DNA from: Erigeron canadensis
Taxonomy: Eukaryota > Streptophyta > Magnoliopsida > Asterales > Asteraceae
Direction: 5' to 3'
Assembly (NCBI RefSeq): GCF_010389155.1
Contig: NC_057767.1
Span: forward strand, 28,553,295 to 28,617,294
DNA: 64,000 nt
Under the pieces are notes generated by a model, which saw only the letters and a program-made list of their open reading frames with translations, was not told where the DNA came from and did no database searches. Both the position numbers and the translations under genes were made by a program. Of the stretch, positions 1 through 13,200 are shown one piece after another (the first letter of the stretch is position 1; each line of letters starts with the position of its first letter).

Positions 1-2196
1 ACTTATTGTACACAAAATGTATAATTTGTGCCCCTCGTAGTGGCAAAATTTTAATTCAAAACCGTTACTTCACCAACAAAATAAGAACAAATTAAAGAGT
101 TACAAGCAATGACACAAGTAGCAATATACTAGTAACAAAATAACATGTCAATGCGGCAAACAACGAATTTTTTTTTGTTTTGGTCTCATGGGGTTATGGG
201 TCATTTATTTGTTTTGGGCTGGGTTCATTTATTAATATTGGGTCAATATAAAACATACTATACAGGTATACATATGAAAAAAAAATCAAGAATTTGGGCA
301 GAATCGGCTGGGTTCACCCTCCCCCACCCTTAACCTATTGGATATTTGGATTCGTCCATGGCTCGTACTACCTAAAGAAGGAAAGTTATTGGGGCGTTAT
401 ACATTTTTCCATTTAAATTGCAATTTTTCATATAATGATTTCCATTTAAATAACTTGGCATATGTTCGTTTCATTTCTATAGTTGTAATCAATGTGCGTA
501 TATAACCCACAAACTATTTATAAAGAACAAAACAAGTTTTTGGGTGAGCCCAAACCAACTCATACTAAATATTTTGCTATCATATTTAAAATGTCATAGG
601 ACTTTTTAAGTTTTTTTCTTCTTTAAATATTTTTGTTTATTATATATTATAGTTGATAAAAATTATATTGATTTAATATACATATAAAACTCAATCCATT
701 TATATATTATAGATCAAGTATTATATAACAAAAACAAAAATATATACGATCAAAATTGATGGGAAAAAAACCTTAAAATGTCTATTTAAAAGATAAAAAA
801 AGGTATATTATTTCAAGTTAAATGAGGACACCATTTACCCAACCTACCCATGTTTCCACCTCTAAGTCTGTTACCATGCTGGGGGTTCTCTTTATATCTT
901 CTTAATTGTAGGTTGATCATGGTTTTTTTTTTACAAAAGGTTTTATTCTTTTAAATTTATTTTGCTCGCATTTACATTTTTTAAAAATTTTTTTTTAGAA
1001 TATGGCATATTTTGATTTTTTTATTAGATGAAATGAAGACAATGTTGGTTCATATTGAAGATATGAACCGAAGACATGTTAATCATTTTGATTCCCTTTG
1101 ATATATATATTTTGAGACTACATGTTCATCGGACGGAAATGAAAGCTAGTTCTATTATATAGCAAGTAGCTATTATCAATTACGTGACACGAGAATAAAT
1201 TATCCTAGTAATTTATAAATATTTAAGTGATCAATAATATTTTTTAATGAATAAAGTATAAGGTGACCAGTTATATTATTTCCTCCAGATATCTTAATAA
1301 CGCTTTACTACTCACATTAAAATTTTAAATAATGGGATATTATATTAACTGTAACAACATTCCCAGTTAACACTAAAACACTTAACCGGTTTTAATATTG
1401 GAACTTGGAAGACATGCTAACTGTATTGGGCCTGCCAAGGACGGCCCAATGGTTGACCATTATGAGTTGTGACTTTTCTAAATTATATATTGTTTTACTT
1501 TGATTGAATGAAGCCTAATGTCGTCGAATGTTCACACAATATGACACATTTCACATAGATCTATTAGTACATCTAAAAGGACAAAATTGTGGCTTTACTG
1601 ATGTTTTCAAAGACAAGAAATAGATGGTTGGTCGAGTGTGATGGCATTACAACATATTATCTGGAATTGAGCGATATGAAGTTGTTACCAGATATATAAC
1701 TCGAAAACGACTTGTAACTTGAAAATGACTTGAAGATAAGATTAATTAAATAATTTCGTTATAGTTCTTGGATATGACAAATAGCTAGGCACAATGTAAT
1801 TCGACCTTTTATATATGACAAAAGAAAATTAACGAAGAAGTAGGGTGGCATCGAGTCTATGATCGATCGAATGTAGGTTTTTTTTTTGAGTTTATCACAC
1901 ATCGTATGCGAAATATATAAGTCTAGTTGCATATTTATTACTAAACTATAACTTCTTACAAATTAATTTTCATCCATTAATGAGACTGAATATGGATAAA
2001 AGAGTAGCATCGACGAAGTGGATTTATAGAAATGATCTATTCCATTCCTTAGGTTCTTACAGTTGACATTAATTAGTCCAGAAATTAATAATTCTATAAA
2101 ATTATAAATATTTAAACTAAGTCCATCGTAAGCGGATATGCCTAAAAGAATAAGTTGGTTCTAACTTTTAAGTTAGGTCGAGGTAATATATAATTA
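1..2196. other. AT-rich spacer, no gene seen
   Basis: No reading frame here has a recognisable domain. The sequence is AT-rich with homopolymer runs and short TA tracts, typical of decayed plant intergenic DNA. Nothing else in it can be supported. Confidence 0.6.
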
Positions 2197-2470
2197 CTAG
2201 ACAAATGCCGGCAAGATGCAACGGCGATGGTAGTAGTCACAACGGCAGTGGTGACGGTGGTAGTGGCGTGGTAGTGAATGTAACTCAATTGATGTAAAAG
2301 GGTTTAATATGGTTATTTAAGGGTTTGAGGATTTATGTCGTAAGTTATTTCATTAAGGATATTATAAGTAAAGATGTTTAAATTAGTGAATAAAGAAAGA
2401 GAGACAATATGATAATTTTAAAGTCTTAATTACTTAAATGAAGGGGGTTAATTTGCTCTATACATATATA
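2197..2470 (-). mobile_element. Non-autonomous Helitron-like copy (family A)
   Basis: Read on the minus strand the element ends in CTAG followed by T (plus-strand CTAG at 2197-2200 preceded by A), as Helitrons do. A GC-rich imperfect hairpin lies just inside. The body (segments such as GGTTATTTAAGGGTTTG and TAAGTTATTTCATTAAGG) is closely similar to the copies at 40423-40707 and, inverted, 23218-23560. The right (5') end is degraded, so that boundary is approximate. There is no coding capacity. Confidence 0.6.
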
Positions 2471-3150
2471 ATTCTTGTTAGTTGTAAGATTTCATTGTGT
2501 ATATTGATATCGCCATTATCCCCACTACTCCCCGTCGTCACCAACACCAATCACCGTCGCTAACACCGCCGCCACCATCACCACCAATCCCTACCACAGT
2601 GGCGCGTCGCCGCCATTTCATGGGGATTGAGGAATTGAAGGCACATTGTTGCATGCAATAGAAGAGTTTATATTTTGAGAACTTAAAAATTACAATTAAG
2701 ATGGTTTTCGTTTCATTTAGGTATTAAAATAAAAATATGTATTTCATAACACATCATTGTCATTAAACGTCTTAGTCAGTATTACTGTTTAATTAACATC
2801 CAAAAGAGTTGTTTATGAAACAATGACTATAATTTCCCCGGTTTTTTAAGACATACAGATTACAAAGGAAGTGACTTCGTAAAGAACAAAAGAAAGCTTT
2901 GTCAACAAATAGTAGCTCATGGTATATGATAATGGATTTTATACTAAAAGTGATCTTGATTGGAGAGGAAACCTATTGTGATATATATATATATATGCTT
3001 ACAAAGAATAGAAATGACAGTGACAAAATAAACTTTAATGTGTCTTAATCCGACTCACTATCACAAAATATTTATAAGAGTTATCGAAGAAACTAAGCAA
3101 TAACAGGGAGACTTAATGGTTAGTCGTCGTATATTCTTATAATAATAAAA
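2471..3150. other. Spacer with a GC-rich C-tract, no gene
   Basis: A tract at about 2510-2620 is rich in CACC and CGCC triplets and resembles the GC-rich ends of the Helitron copies in this window. It may be a further degraded end. The rest is AT-rich with no supportable gene. Confidence 0.4.
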
Positions 3151-3159
3151 GGTCTAAGA

Positions 3160-3600
3160 TGGTCCGACCTCGATCACCAGGTAAATATCTTGAGTGGCTA
3201 GAGAAAACATTAGAAAATTGATTTTTGGTCCAAAGTTGCTTCATGGTGTAAGTTACAGCCCATCTTTGCATTTGATGCGGAGGATTTGTTGAAAATTCAT
3301 GAAACAAGCCAATCGTGCGAAGTTTAAAAAAAGTGATCAATGCTATTGTCCTAACATCTATGTGTTGTGGAGTTTATGGAAATCAAAAAACAAACTAATT
3401 TTTGAAAGCAAAAGGGTATCTGTGGTGAAGGTATTTCAGGAATTAGCATCTTATTTATGGATAAGTAATCGTTCTAAATTTAGAAATATGTCTTGGAATG
3501 ATTGGCGTAATTTTACGTTTTAATTTTTTTTTTTGTATTATGCTAGTTTCTAGCTAGCTGTTTTTTAATATGAGACCGAAAGTTACAGTTCAAAAAAATT
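3160..3600 (+). mobile_element. 3' fragment of a LINE (non-LTR retrotransposon)
   Basis: The frame at 3299-3523 encodes a C-terminal peptide with VLWSLWKSKNKLIFE and later SKFRNMSWNDWRNF, ending in a stop. This is the pattern of the extreme C terminus, after the zinc-binding reverse-transcriptase domain, of plant L1-type retroelements. Upstream (about 3240-3300) more of that region can be read in another frame, so the copy is frameshifted. The stop is followed by a T-rich stretch and an A-rich tail near 3590-3620. It is a 5'-truncated dead copy. I recognise the family by pattern only. Confidence 0.6.
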
Positions 3601-5267
3601 AAAAATAAAAAAAAATTAGAAAATAGTCATATATAGGAAAATATACCTCAGTTAGGATGTATATATTTAGGTCAAGGCTTCGATTTTTACGAATATTATG
3701 ATAGAGAAACCTCATCACCCATTTAGTCAGCGAAAAAACTCATTCAATTAAAAAAAACCATTATAAGTGTATGAATATACGGAAATAAATAGGGTCGCTA
3801 GCTTGAAAAGAAATTTTTCAATGGAACTAAGAGGTTCCTGGGCATTTACACTTTTTTTTTTTGAAATGTGTGGATCATTGGCATGCAACAAGGGATTTAA
3901 CTTATGTTGTATTAACCGTGTCCACGTCAGAAAGTCCTCTCACCCTCAATACATAGTTGGAGGAGAAACCCCCAACTAAACCGTCAGAATGCACGATATT
4001 TAATTAGGAGAAAATTTTGTCAAAGGATTCAAACCTGCTTCACTGGAGGACTTTATTTGTGAATCATTGAAATGTTTTTATCATGTCTCGAACTCGAAGA
4101 TTTTTTTGTAAAATTCCTTGAAATGTCTTTACCCTTTTAATATACAAAAATAAACAATTCTAAACTATTTTAGCTACATCTTATTATTATAACATAAAAA
4201 AAAAAAAAAAGAAGAAACCCACCTCTCTGACTAGCTCTATATATCGTCTTTGAACATTTTATGGTTGTTTTCCAACATTAAATAAAAAAAAAAGGATCCT
4301 AATTTGGATTAATTGATTAACTCAAAATGATACTGGCTACTTGTTTCTTATTGATACAAACATATAAATTGTATATATGTGTGGCATAATCCTTAAAGAG
4401 AAAGTACAATTGTACATTGTTCATATCCTTTCTTCACATAAGGACAATATATAGAGTAGTTTTTATTTATTAGATGACAAAATAAAGGAAACAAACATAT
4501 TTTCAGCAGTATATATAAAGATGATCATTGCTAAATTACAAAGTTTTAATATAGATGTACGTATATATTTGTGTGAATATGTGTACATACATACATATGG
4601 AATTATATGTTTGTGTGTATATTATAATATGATATTGTACTTGAATAATAAACACAATTGTCAGCTATATAGAATCTTCAAGGTGGACGTGGTCGTCCGT
4701 ACTGATATAGTCAAAGGAACATAAAAATCATTACGAATAAGGAAATCATTTTTTCGATAACATATCGGGTATGGTTTAATCTGATGTCTTTGAATTGTAT
4801 ATATATGTTGTTGCCTAACCTCTATTAAGTGTGCGTGGGTTATGTAAATAATAGTTAAGTTTTAAGAAAAAAAAAGTTTTTTTAGCTAAACCAGATTCAT
4901 TTCAAAAAAATTTTTTCTTAAAAAATATACATGATATTTATGCTATTTTTTAAAAACCAACTAGCAAGTTACTAGATATCATCAACAAATATTACCAATG
5001 CAAAAATAAATGAATAGGAATACAAAAACGAACTCAGGTCTTAACTACAAAGTAAAAGGGGTTTAAAAAACTGGTTAACAATTATGAAAACCAAAAGACA
5101 GGAGAAATAAACCCTACCAAGCGTCAGTTACGTTACCGGTTTTCACACTATAGTGTTTTTGTTGCATTCCTATACAAACTCTATGGGGGAGATACAATAC
5201 AAAACATCCTAATGCCAATATTCACCCATAACGAGTATGGTTGTAAACAAACTCAACAATTCATGAA
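3601..5267. other. AT-rich spacer, no gene
   Basis: Short frames occur but none shows a domain or plausible codon use. There is a poly-A run near 4195-4212. The segment at about 3860-3980 looks repeat-like, but I cannot assign it. Confidence 0.5.
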
Positions 5268-5525
5268 CCGTTCGGCGGGAAATTCGTTCGTTTAGTTAAA
5301 TGAACAAACATGAGCATAAACATTTGTTTGTTTAGTTAAATAAATGAATATGAAAAAGCTTTCGTTCGTTCATTTATGTTCATGAGCGTTCAATGATTTG
5401 TTTGTAAACGTTCATTCTTTTTATGTTCGTGAACATTCGTTTATTTATATTTTCATGAAGAATATTCATTCGTTTATGTCCGTGAACATTTATTCATATA
5501 TGTTCGTTTATATATGCGTGTAAAT
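5268..5525. repeat. Degenerate repeat of TTCGTT / GTTCATGAAC units
   Basis: Variants of TTCGTTTATGTTCGTGAACA recur many times with irregular spacing. Each unit is partly self-complementary (GTTCATGAAC, GTTCGTGAAC). The tract has no coding capacity and is probably part of an old transposon or a degenerate minisatellite. Confidence 0.6.
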
Positions 5526-6529
5526 ATAAAGTTTATGTATATAATATATATTAAATATTTTTTAATTAACAGATAATTATTTACACCACTCATTGTCGAC
5601 CGCTACTATATTACCGTCGGATTGTACGTACGGTATCCCTTAATTCGTAGTAGCCGGCTGGCGAGCACATGGATTCTGAACGTTTTTCGCTACTTAATTA
5701 GAGCAAATTAACTTCATGGAGCAACCACGTTAGTGACATGGCTTAATTTTCACTACGTTGAATATCAAGGTGGTCTACTATATGAAACCAGCATGCATGG
5801 TTCGAAGTGGGTGGACGTCAATTAACATAGCTACAACCATGACAAATTGACTATCGATCTGGCGTCTTGTTAGACTATGAATCATTTCATAAAGAAGAGT
5901 GATCATATCTTCAAAGAAATATTATAACACTATACTATAGTACTATACATTAATCAAAACTTAATTGGATGCCGATTAGAGATTTCATCAGCAGGCCGTT
6001 TGCAAAATAACTCGATCGTTTTCTATAAATTGAACTTATTAATTAATGACTTTATTAATCATAAAAACTCCTTATTTCTTTCAAACAAAATGAAAATAAA
6101 TCTAAAGATATTGTTGATTTAATTAAAAATAATATATCTGACTAGAGACGGGCCGGAAACTATAGTAAACATAAGACTGGTTCTCATTTGTTTACGAATA
6201 ATAAATTTTGATAAAATTTGATGGGATTAGAATTGAATTTCAATGTTTGATTAGTTTGAAAAACAAAAAAAGGTTCCATTTTATTTGAATGTAAACATTT
6301 TTTATGGACAATTCATTTCACAGAGGTGCATAAATAACTTTATACTTAAAAAGATCAAATTCCAAATTTTAACAAACTTCCATTTAGTTACAATAGGGAT
6401 GGAAATATAAGGTGTTAGGTATTTAAGTTTAGCGGATAAAAATATTAGTTTTTTAATCCATAAAATTCATGGAGCTCAAACATTTATTTATTAAACGAAA
6501 AGTTCTAAAACTTAATATGTTAGGTGTTT
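5526..6529. other. AT-rich spacer, no gene
   Basis: No domain-bearing reading frame and no clear element boundary was found. A short CG-richer patch at about 5595-5670 has no recognised function. Confidence 0.5.
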
Positions 6530-7360
6530 TACACCTAGGACGGGTTATTTTGAAAACTAAAAAAAAAAAAAAATGAAAATTTCTGACTATACATTTAGTC
6601 TCATTTTCTCTCTCTTTAATAAAATATGTAAATTCAAACAAATCATTCAAAATGATTTATTTTACAAACCGTAAATCGTTAAATGAAAAATAAATGCGTA
6701 GTCTTAAAATTTCGTCCCCTTTTATTAGAGATGGAATTCGATATACTTTTGACGACTTTTTGATTTTTGTTTTCCATTTGGTACTTACGAAAATTGTGAT
6801 TCGAAACGGGCTTCGCCCTTAAGGAAATTTATAAAGGGTAGCTGGTAGGGGTGATTGGTCATTGAGGATGATAGGTCATAGTGTGATAGGTCATAAAGGG
6901 TGATCGGTGATGGGTGATCTACCTAAGGGGCTCCGCCATGGACTGACGGACTCCACCCTTGGCCACCATGGTTCCGCCATGGATTGACGGGCTTCGCCCT
7001 TAACCTTCATTGGTGTGTACAAATGGTCATTTACTAATTTACTTGTTAAAACAAAGACCCTACGCATGTGTAGGTACACAAGTACAATGGGAAAAAAAAC
7101 AAAAATTAGATAGTCGACAAAAGTATATCGAATTGCATCTTGAATGAAAGAGGACGGAATTTTAAGACTACCCATATTTATTTATTTTCATCTAACGATT
7201 TACGGTTTGTGAAATAAAACATTTTGAATGATATGGATGAATTATAAACTATTATTGAAGAGAGATAAAGGTATGAAAGAATGTATGATCTAAGAATTGT
7301 TCTCGCGTTTTTTTCTTATTTGTGATAACTAAAATAACCCTTTCTCTTCGCACCTAAGCT
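6530..7360. mobile_element. Large fold-back element with long inverted arms
   Basis: The left arm (about 6597-6775) and right arm (about 7085-7275) are inverted copies of each other. Matching landmarks include ACAAACCGTAAATCGTTA, AGTCTTAAAATT and AATTCGATATACTTTTG. Weaker similarity continues outward to about 6530 and 7360. The roughly 310 bp centre holds GGGCTTCGCCC palindromes and repeated GGTCAT units. The arm core (TCTTAAAATTTC...ATTAGAGATG...ATATACTTT) also occurs in the Helitron-like copies near 43170 and 60610. Short frames here are shadows of the repeat. Confidence 0.65.
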
Positions 7361-7624
7361 AAAGTGTCCGACAGCCTTATCTTATTTTATTTTTTTCTCA
7401 TTAAAAATATTAACCAAATGCGCATAAATGTCAAAAAGAGATTCTTTAGACACGTAATTGGCGGCAACTAGTGGATATATATATAAATTAAGTTGCAGGC
7501 CAAGTTACCATTTACAGTTAAACCCTAAAATCAAAACACTTCATTAATTACTCGGTTAATCAATTGACCAAAAACTTCATCTCTTGATCATCCATCCACG
7601 ATTTCTTTGATCTGTCCACGGCCG

Positions 7625-8065
7625 ATGGAACAAAATCATTCGATCCCAAAAAGCTCCGACAAGGCAGCAACATCGTCCACGAGCAACAACGTCGTCGAAG
7701 TAGAAGAGCAAAATCCGAGTCAACCAATAAGTAGATCATATGAGTGTAACTTTTGCAAAAGAGGTTTTACTAATGCACAAGCACTTGGAGGCCATATGAA
7801 CATCCACCGCAAACATAAAGCTAAACTCAAAGAATCACTAATTATTTCCTCGCCTACAAATAATGATCAGGTTGTAAACAAACCGCTTCCACTTTTTGGA
7901 GACGGGTCAGCTGATTCAAGAAAAACTCATGAAGAAAATGTAAGGAGAGATGCATCACCATCTCCGCCGAAAGAGGTAGACCTCGAGCTCAGGTTAGGAC
8001 AAGTTGTTCAATCTCCGGAGAATTATAATATGATTAATTCTGCTGCTACAAGAACCTTTTTCTAA
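7625..8065 (+). CDS. C2H2 zinc-finger transcription factor with EAR motif
   Basis: A 146-residue single-exon protein, predicted to act as a nuclear DNA-binding transcriptional repressor. One plant Q-type C2H2 finger is present: Cys41 and Cys44, the invariant QALGGH block at 52-57 with ligand His57, and His61, followed by a basic RKHKAK stretch. Near the C terminus DLELRLG (119-125) matches the EAR repression motif (LxLxL) that recruits TOPLESS-type co-repressors. The architecture (short Ser-rich N terminus, one finger, terminal EAR) is that of the small SUPERMAN/TAC1/ZFP10-11 group. The ATG at 7625 is taken as the start because the open frame upstream contains no other ATG. A TA-rich stretch at 7475-7490 could serve as the promoter. 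I cannot name the orthologue. Confidence 0.85.
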   Translation: MEQNHSIPKSSDKAATSSTSNNVVEVEEQNPSQPISRSYECNFCKRGFTNAQALGGHMNIHRKHKAKLKESLIISSPTNNDQVVNKPLPLFGDGSADSRKTHEENVRRDASPSPPKEVDLELRLGQVVQSPENYNMINSAATRTFF

Positions 8066-8323
8066 CAAACTCGATTTTAAAGTTTTCATTTTTTAATCAT
8101 TTAATTATCATGTTCTTTCTTGTTAATAAATGTATTCTGAATTTTGGAATTAACCTTTTTTTGTTGTTAATTTCTGTTCCTATTTCAGATATATAACCAT
8201 ATATTATTGTTTGCTAATTAACTTTTTGTATCTAATTTCTTGTTTACATTCTTTTGTCTAGCTAGCTTCATGATATATATTTGTTTATTCATGTTCACTA
8301 CTGCTATTTATCTTCTTGTCACA

Positions 8324-8358
<35 letters not shown>

Positions 8359-8920
8359 TATATTTTCTACGAGTTAGATGACATTTTAGTTATGTATATA
8401 TACCCATATATAAATATGGAGATTTGATTCATGTTTTATGTTTATATATCTAGGGTAAAGAAACTTATTAGGCAATTAATGCAACTTATTAGCTACTTCA
8501 TATAATTAACATTACTATTTAATCCAGTGTTGAAGTACGTATACTGCAAGTGTATAAATATATCTTAATGAACTGTGGAACGGTCGCGCGATTAATGCTA
8601 ATTAAGTATGTATACTTATATACATTAAATGGAGTTAGAAAAGACTCTTTTTAGTGAGTAAGTACAGCATGAATGTATGATCAATTGTCGATCTAATTTA
8701 GGTAATTAAGTTTAAAGAAACCCTATGATGAATTAGTGCAATGAAATGTCTTAACACCGGGTAGCTAGCTAGCTAGGTACGTGGATATTTATAAGAAGCT
8801 AGCAGTGTGCCATAAATTAGGTGCATATATGCATGGTATTACTTAATATATGTATATGTGCCTTTAACAAGCTAGCTAGCTAGCTAGGTTAAACTTAACT
8901 TAATCTTAATTGCAAAGAAG

Positions 8921-8956
<36 letters not shown>
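8066..8956. other. AT-rich spacer with TA microsatellites
   Basis: It contains the 3' flank of the zinc-finger gene, a long TA repeat at about 8323-8350 and another at about 8921-8942 that runs into a GA repeat. AGCTAGCTAGCT palindromic runs occur at 8763-8776 and 8871-8887. No gene was seen. Confidence 0.6.
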
Positions 8957-9131
8957 GAGGTTAGGGTTTATGTAGCTATTAGACACTCAAGCTTGGGTAT
9001 AGAATCCCTTACATCTTGTTTTTTTAATCCATAAAAAGCATGGGGGTAAGTATTTATAGATATATTAAAAAATTAGTATCTGAGGGGTTTTACGTACACC
9101 CAAGCTTATGTGTCTAACAGCCACATACTCC
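8957..9131. mobile_element. MITE-like element with inverted ends (family M)
   Basis: The left end (GGTTAGGGTTTATGTAGC... AGACACTCAAGCTTGGGT) is the inverted partner of the right end (ACCCAAGCTTATGTGTCT... GCCACATACTCC). It sits beside a TA/GA microsatellite. The centre (CATAAAAAGCATGGGGG, then GTATTTAT) resembles the element at 38147-38324, so the two appear to be diverged members of one family. Confidence 0.55.
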
Positions 9132-10180
9132 ATTTTCTGTATATGCTATATATATATAATACGGCCATTTAGCCCTGGCTATGGCTAATTAGTATGTCTG
9201 TATATGCTTTAGTAAGTTAGTGTTAATTGTGCTTGATGATGAGATCTAGCTAGGCTAGGGGACGTAGATTTAGAAGCACTTTAGGACAAATCTAGGTTAA
9301 TTAAGGAAGATATATATTAAACCCCATTGAGTACGTAGCTAGATATCTTAATATATACTATAAGACAGTTGAACTAATTACTTATTAACTAATCAAATCG
9401 TTCGATTTTATCAAATTAATTATCGCTTATGTCATCATGTAGATAAACTATAAATTAAAAATCCTAATAATTATTATTCAAATATATTAGTATATTAGTG
9501 TTTATATTAATTTATAGAAAAAATCTCATGGATTTACACTTTTTTGTTTTTCATCAATAATTTACACTTTTTAATCCTGAATACATAATTTATATTTATT
9601 TTTATCCATCAACTTTAGAGAATTTTTTAAAATTTACAATCATTCAATTAGTTAAAAAAAATTTCAACATAATCTCTCAATAAAAAATGTATATAATTTT
9701 ATCTTTTTTTATATATTAGCTTTGTGTATTAATGTTTTAAGTTACAATTGTCACTTAAATCAAGAGTCCTAATTGTTATCAAAGAATATGAAAACAATCA
9801 TAGTTGTTATCTAATTATCATAAAACAGATGATTGAAAATAAACCTATTCGTGTTATAGACCCGCATAATGATCAAATACATATACTTGAATGTCAACTA
9901 CATGATCACATGTTTATATTTTAGTTTTAATTATTTTTTATAATAATATCACATTATAAGTAAAACTGGTTTCAAAAACTTATATGATAAAGAAATTATT
10001 ATAACATGTGCCTTGTGGGATGACTACGGCAAACAATTCCATCAATATGTTTCAGCTAATAATGGAAGTGACGAACCTGTGATTATGATACTACAACCTG
10101 CAAAGTATAACACTTGGGACCATATATTTTCAAAATTATAAGCTTTTATGACTTAAATATATGAAAATCTAATATTGATA
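9132..10180. other. AT-rich spacer, no gene
   Basis: No coding region was seen. The DNA is very AT-rich with no recognisable element boundary until the hairpin near 10190. Confidence 0.5.
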
Positions 10181-10189
10181 ATATCGTAA

Positions 10190-10228
10190 ACCTCGTGTCC
10201 AGTGTTGAACACGGGTTAAAAATCTCGT
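10190..10228 (+). mobile_element. Possible Helitron 3' terminus
   Basis: An imperfect GC-rich hairpin (CCTCGTGTC... GAACACGGG) is followed after seven bases by CTCG and T. The layout is that of a Helitron 3' end, but CTCG replaces the usual CTRR. The 5' end was not found. Confidence 0.35.
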
Positions 10229-13200
10229 ATATATACTAGATATAAAGGCCATTAGTAGAGAAATGTTATATTTGATCGATCAAAGAGGGTAAGTTTGGCT
10301 GAGAAAATTGACAACATATGTATTATTAAAAATTTAAAATTGAGAGATATATCAGTGTTCAGGCTATAAGATAGAAGAAAGTAGTCGAGCTACTTTTGGC
10401 AATAAGTATGCCAATATATATGATATGCATTTTCACTATAACGTAATTCTCGTTTAATTAATTTGTATTAACCTAGAAAGGAATTGAACTTGGAAGAATA
10501 GGATGCGCGAATGGACGATTACAATGTATTGGATAGACTTGAACTTGGATTAATAAATAAAAAGCCCTTTTTACTTAGTCGAAGATCGATGAATATGTGT
10601 ACATTCCCATGACATAATTTGATCAGTGGTTACTCTTTTATATAGACATCCTTACGATGATTTAACAATCGTTGTTTTTACACATTGTCGTTGTAACAAT
10701 AAATTTATATAACATATATTTTGCCTTCATCTTTGAATTTCGACTGTCGCTGATATAATTAACATGACCCAAAGTGGCACATAAATAGGTTTAATTGTTT
10801 TTTAGAAAAGTTTGGATCCAGGAATTGAAGAACTTCCGTCTAGCAATGATGAATTATTCTCATTTCTTTGTTTTTTACCACATTGTTAAACTTATGTTCG
10901 ATGTGGATGTAATAAATGTAAAGATAATACGAGTATATCAAATGAATTGTGATATTACTCTCAATTCCAAAAATAATTATTCGACTAGCTTGATCCGGTA
11001 TTCGAAGATCATTCTTGGATAATCTAAAGATTTGGTTCTTGATTTTGGCAAGCACGTACATGAACCCTTTGCAAAAAAAAAAAGTAATTTAATTTCAGTC
11101 TATATATATTTCCTCTCACGTAGATTGAATTCTCTTGTTAGAGATTTAGAGATACCCAATTAATGGAAGATATATATTATGAGTATTAATAAACCAGTTA
11201 ATCTCCTTAATTGTAATGTTTCTCCATAGATAAAAGTAATGCTGTTACAAAACCCAGTTTTCTTGGCATTTAAACCATGTCTAATGACTATATCTAGCTC
11301 TCATACTGATGTGCTTGGTGTGTGGATTTAAATGTAACGAATGGATATGAACTATCCTTATGAGTTTTTCTTTTTCTTTTTTTTAGCAATTTGTTTCAAG
11401 AAATTGGATTTCACGTACGTAACTCAGAAAATGAGTTACTGAAAAATTAGATAGAATACATGGAAGGTTAGCAGAGATTTCAATTCATGATTCCTTCTTT
11501 CTCTTTCATTCCCACAATATTCTTCCAAATTTTATCTAATCTAATGTTTAACATATTTCCAAGATCGTTATACATTAGTTAATTATTCTTTCAAACCTAA
11601 AACCATTTCCATTCCCATATTACTAATCCTAAATGCAAACCAAATACACTCTTTGGTCAACTGCATGCATCGGTGCTAATTATAAAGCCTTTTCTTTTTT
11701 GAACATTCAAAATCTGGTATGAATCCTTGCCTAATAAAAGAAACAAAAGAAAAGACAGCCCAAACCGGCCAAACCAAGCTTGTATTTGGCTGACCAAGCC
11801 AACTTGGCCAGTTGGCTTTGACATTTTCAGAACGAATAAGGTTAACGATTTGGCTGAGAGTCTACCATTCGAACAAGTCAAACCAGGCCATGAACACCCC
11901 AAGGTACACTCAATAGACAATATAAGAACGTAACACAAGTGCAGTTGACCATATTTATCTTGTTTCCAACCTTGGGCTTTATGCAACAGGTATATCTGTA
12001 TCATGCTCAACAATCCAATAAAAAGAAGTTTGATTCAAAAACAACTAGAGTAGATTTTGTGTTGTAAATCACTTTTGCTAGTAATGATATACCAGGAGGT
12101 CCAAATCATTTGTCATTCATCTCCTCATTTCGTCCCTTGCTTATATCACAATCGCATGTATCATATGTTTGAATTTAACCAATTTTCTAAATTTATAAAA
12201 TCAAATCCTGAACTTTTATACCAGTGGTTTAAGGACTGGATAAACCTTTAGAAACTTGATGAAGAAAAGAAGGTTGTTTTATTAATTTCAAAATAAACCC
12301 CAACTGAAGAAATACGAAAAAAACCATTGCCTTCAGCAAATGGTTAGTTATGCATTTGAGCAGTCACCTAGTACAAGATACAAAATTTGAGCAGAATTAT
12401 AAGTTTATAACCAACTTGTATTTAAATTCATGGTAACAGTGAACTAGTGATATAATAACAAATTTTATCTAAATCCAATTCAATTATTACTATATCTTGT
12501 GATGTGTTTGTTCACAGAATAAAACCATAATTAATTCTTTCAAATAGCATGAAAATTAGTTTTAGGGGCCTAGGTGGCGGTTATTTCTATGTACAACACT
12601 TTGATGGGTGTTATACATAACCCTAAACTCTACAAATAGCAAAATCCTACCAACTCACAAATAGTTTTTTGAGTAAAACTAACGTTTTAAATCAGCGTTG
12701 CTTAGTGTAACAATAATGTTATGGTAATAAAATAGCACATGAATAATAAATTCTTTCAAACCGAATAGCATGAACTTATATCTCTCTGCCTGCATGCTAA
12801 ACTATATAGCATGCTATGCATATTACATCTGAAGCAAATTCATAGGAAGTCGGGAATATTCATAAAAACAAAACAAATAATAATCATCATGACAGCAGAA
12901 GGAAAGTTATATGCTTAGACAAGTCAAAGTCACCATCAGAAATCAAATAATCAAAAATATTAAACTCAAACTCACACGAAAATATAAGGGGGAAAAAAAC
13001 ATGGAACATAGTACAGGCAACAATTTTTACTTATTTACTTTTTGTTATTAATGAGGGTTAGCTCAACGTCTAACGGATCAAACAAATTAACAGTCACCTA
13101 AAGTATATTACTAACGCCTACTAAAATCGTTTTAAACATTTACCAACCTGCCCACCTACACATTTTCACCTCTAAAGACATAGGCATGACACATGCAACT

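Noticed and set aside
2510..2620. CRISPR-like or satellite array in the CACC-rich tract
   Set aside because: Triplets are irregular without fixed unit or spacers; plant nuclear DNA, and similar tracts occur in the Helitrons here.
11657..12013. 118-codon minus-strand frame
   Set aside because: No recognisable domain, unusual composition, and an overlapping frame on the other strand; no splice or promoter context.
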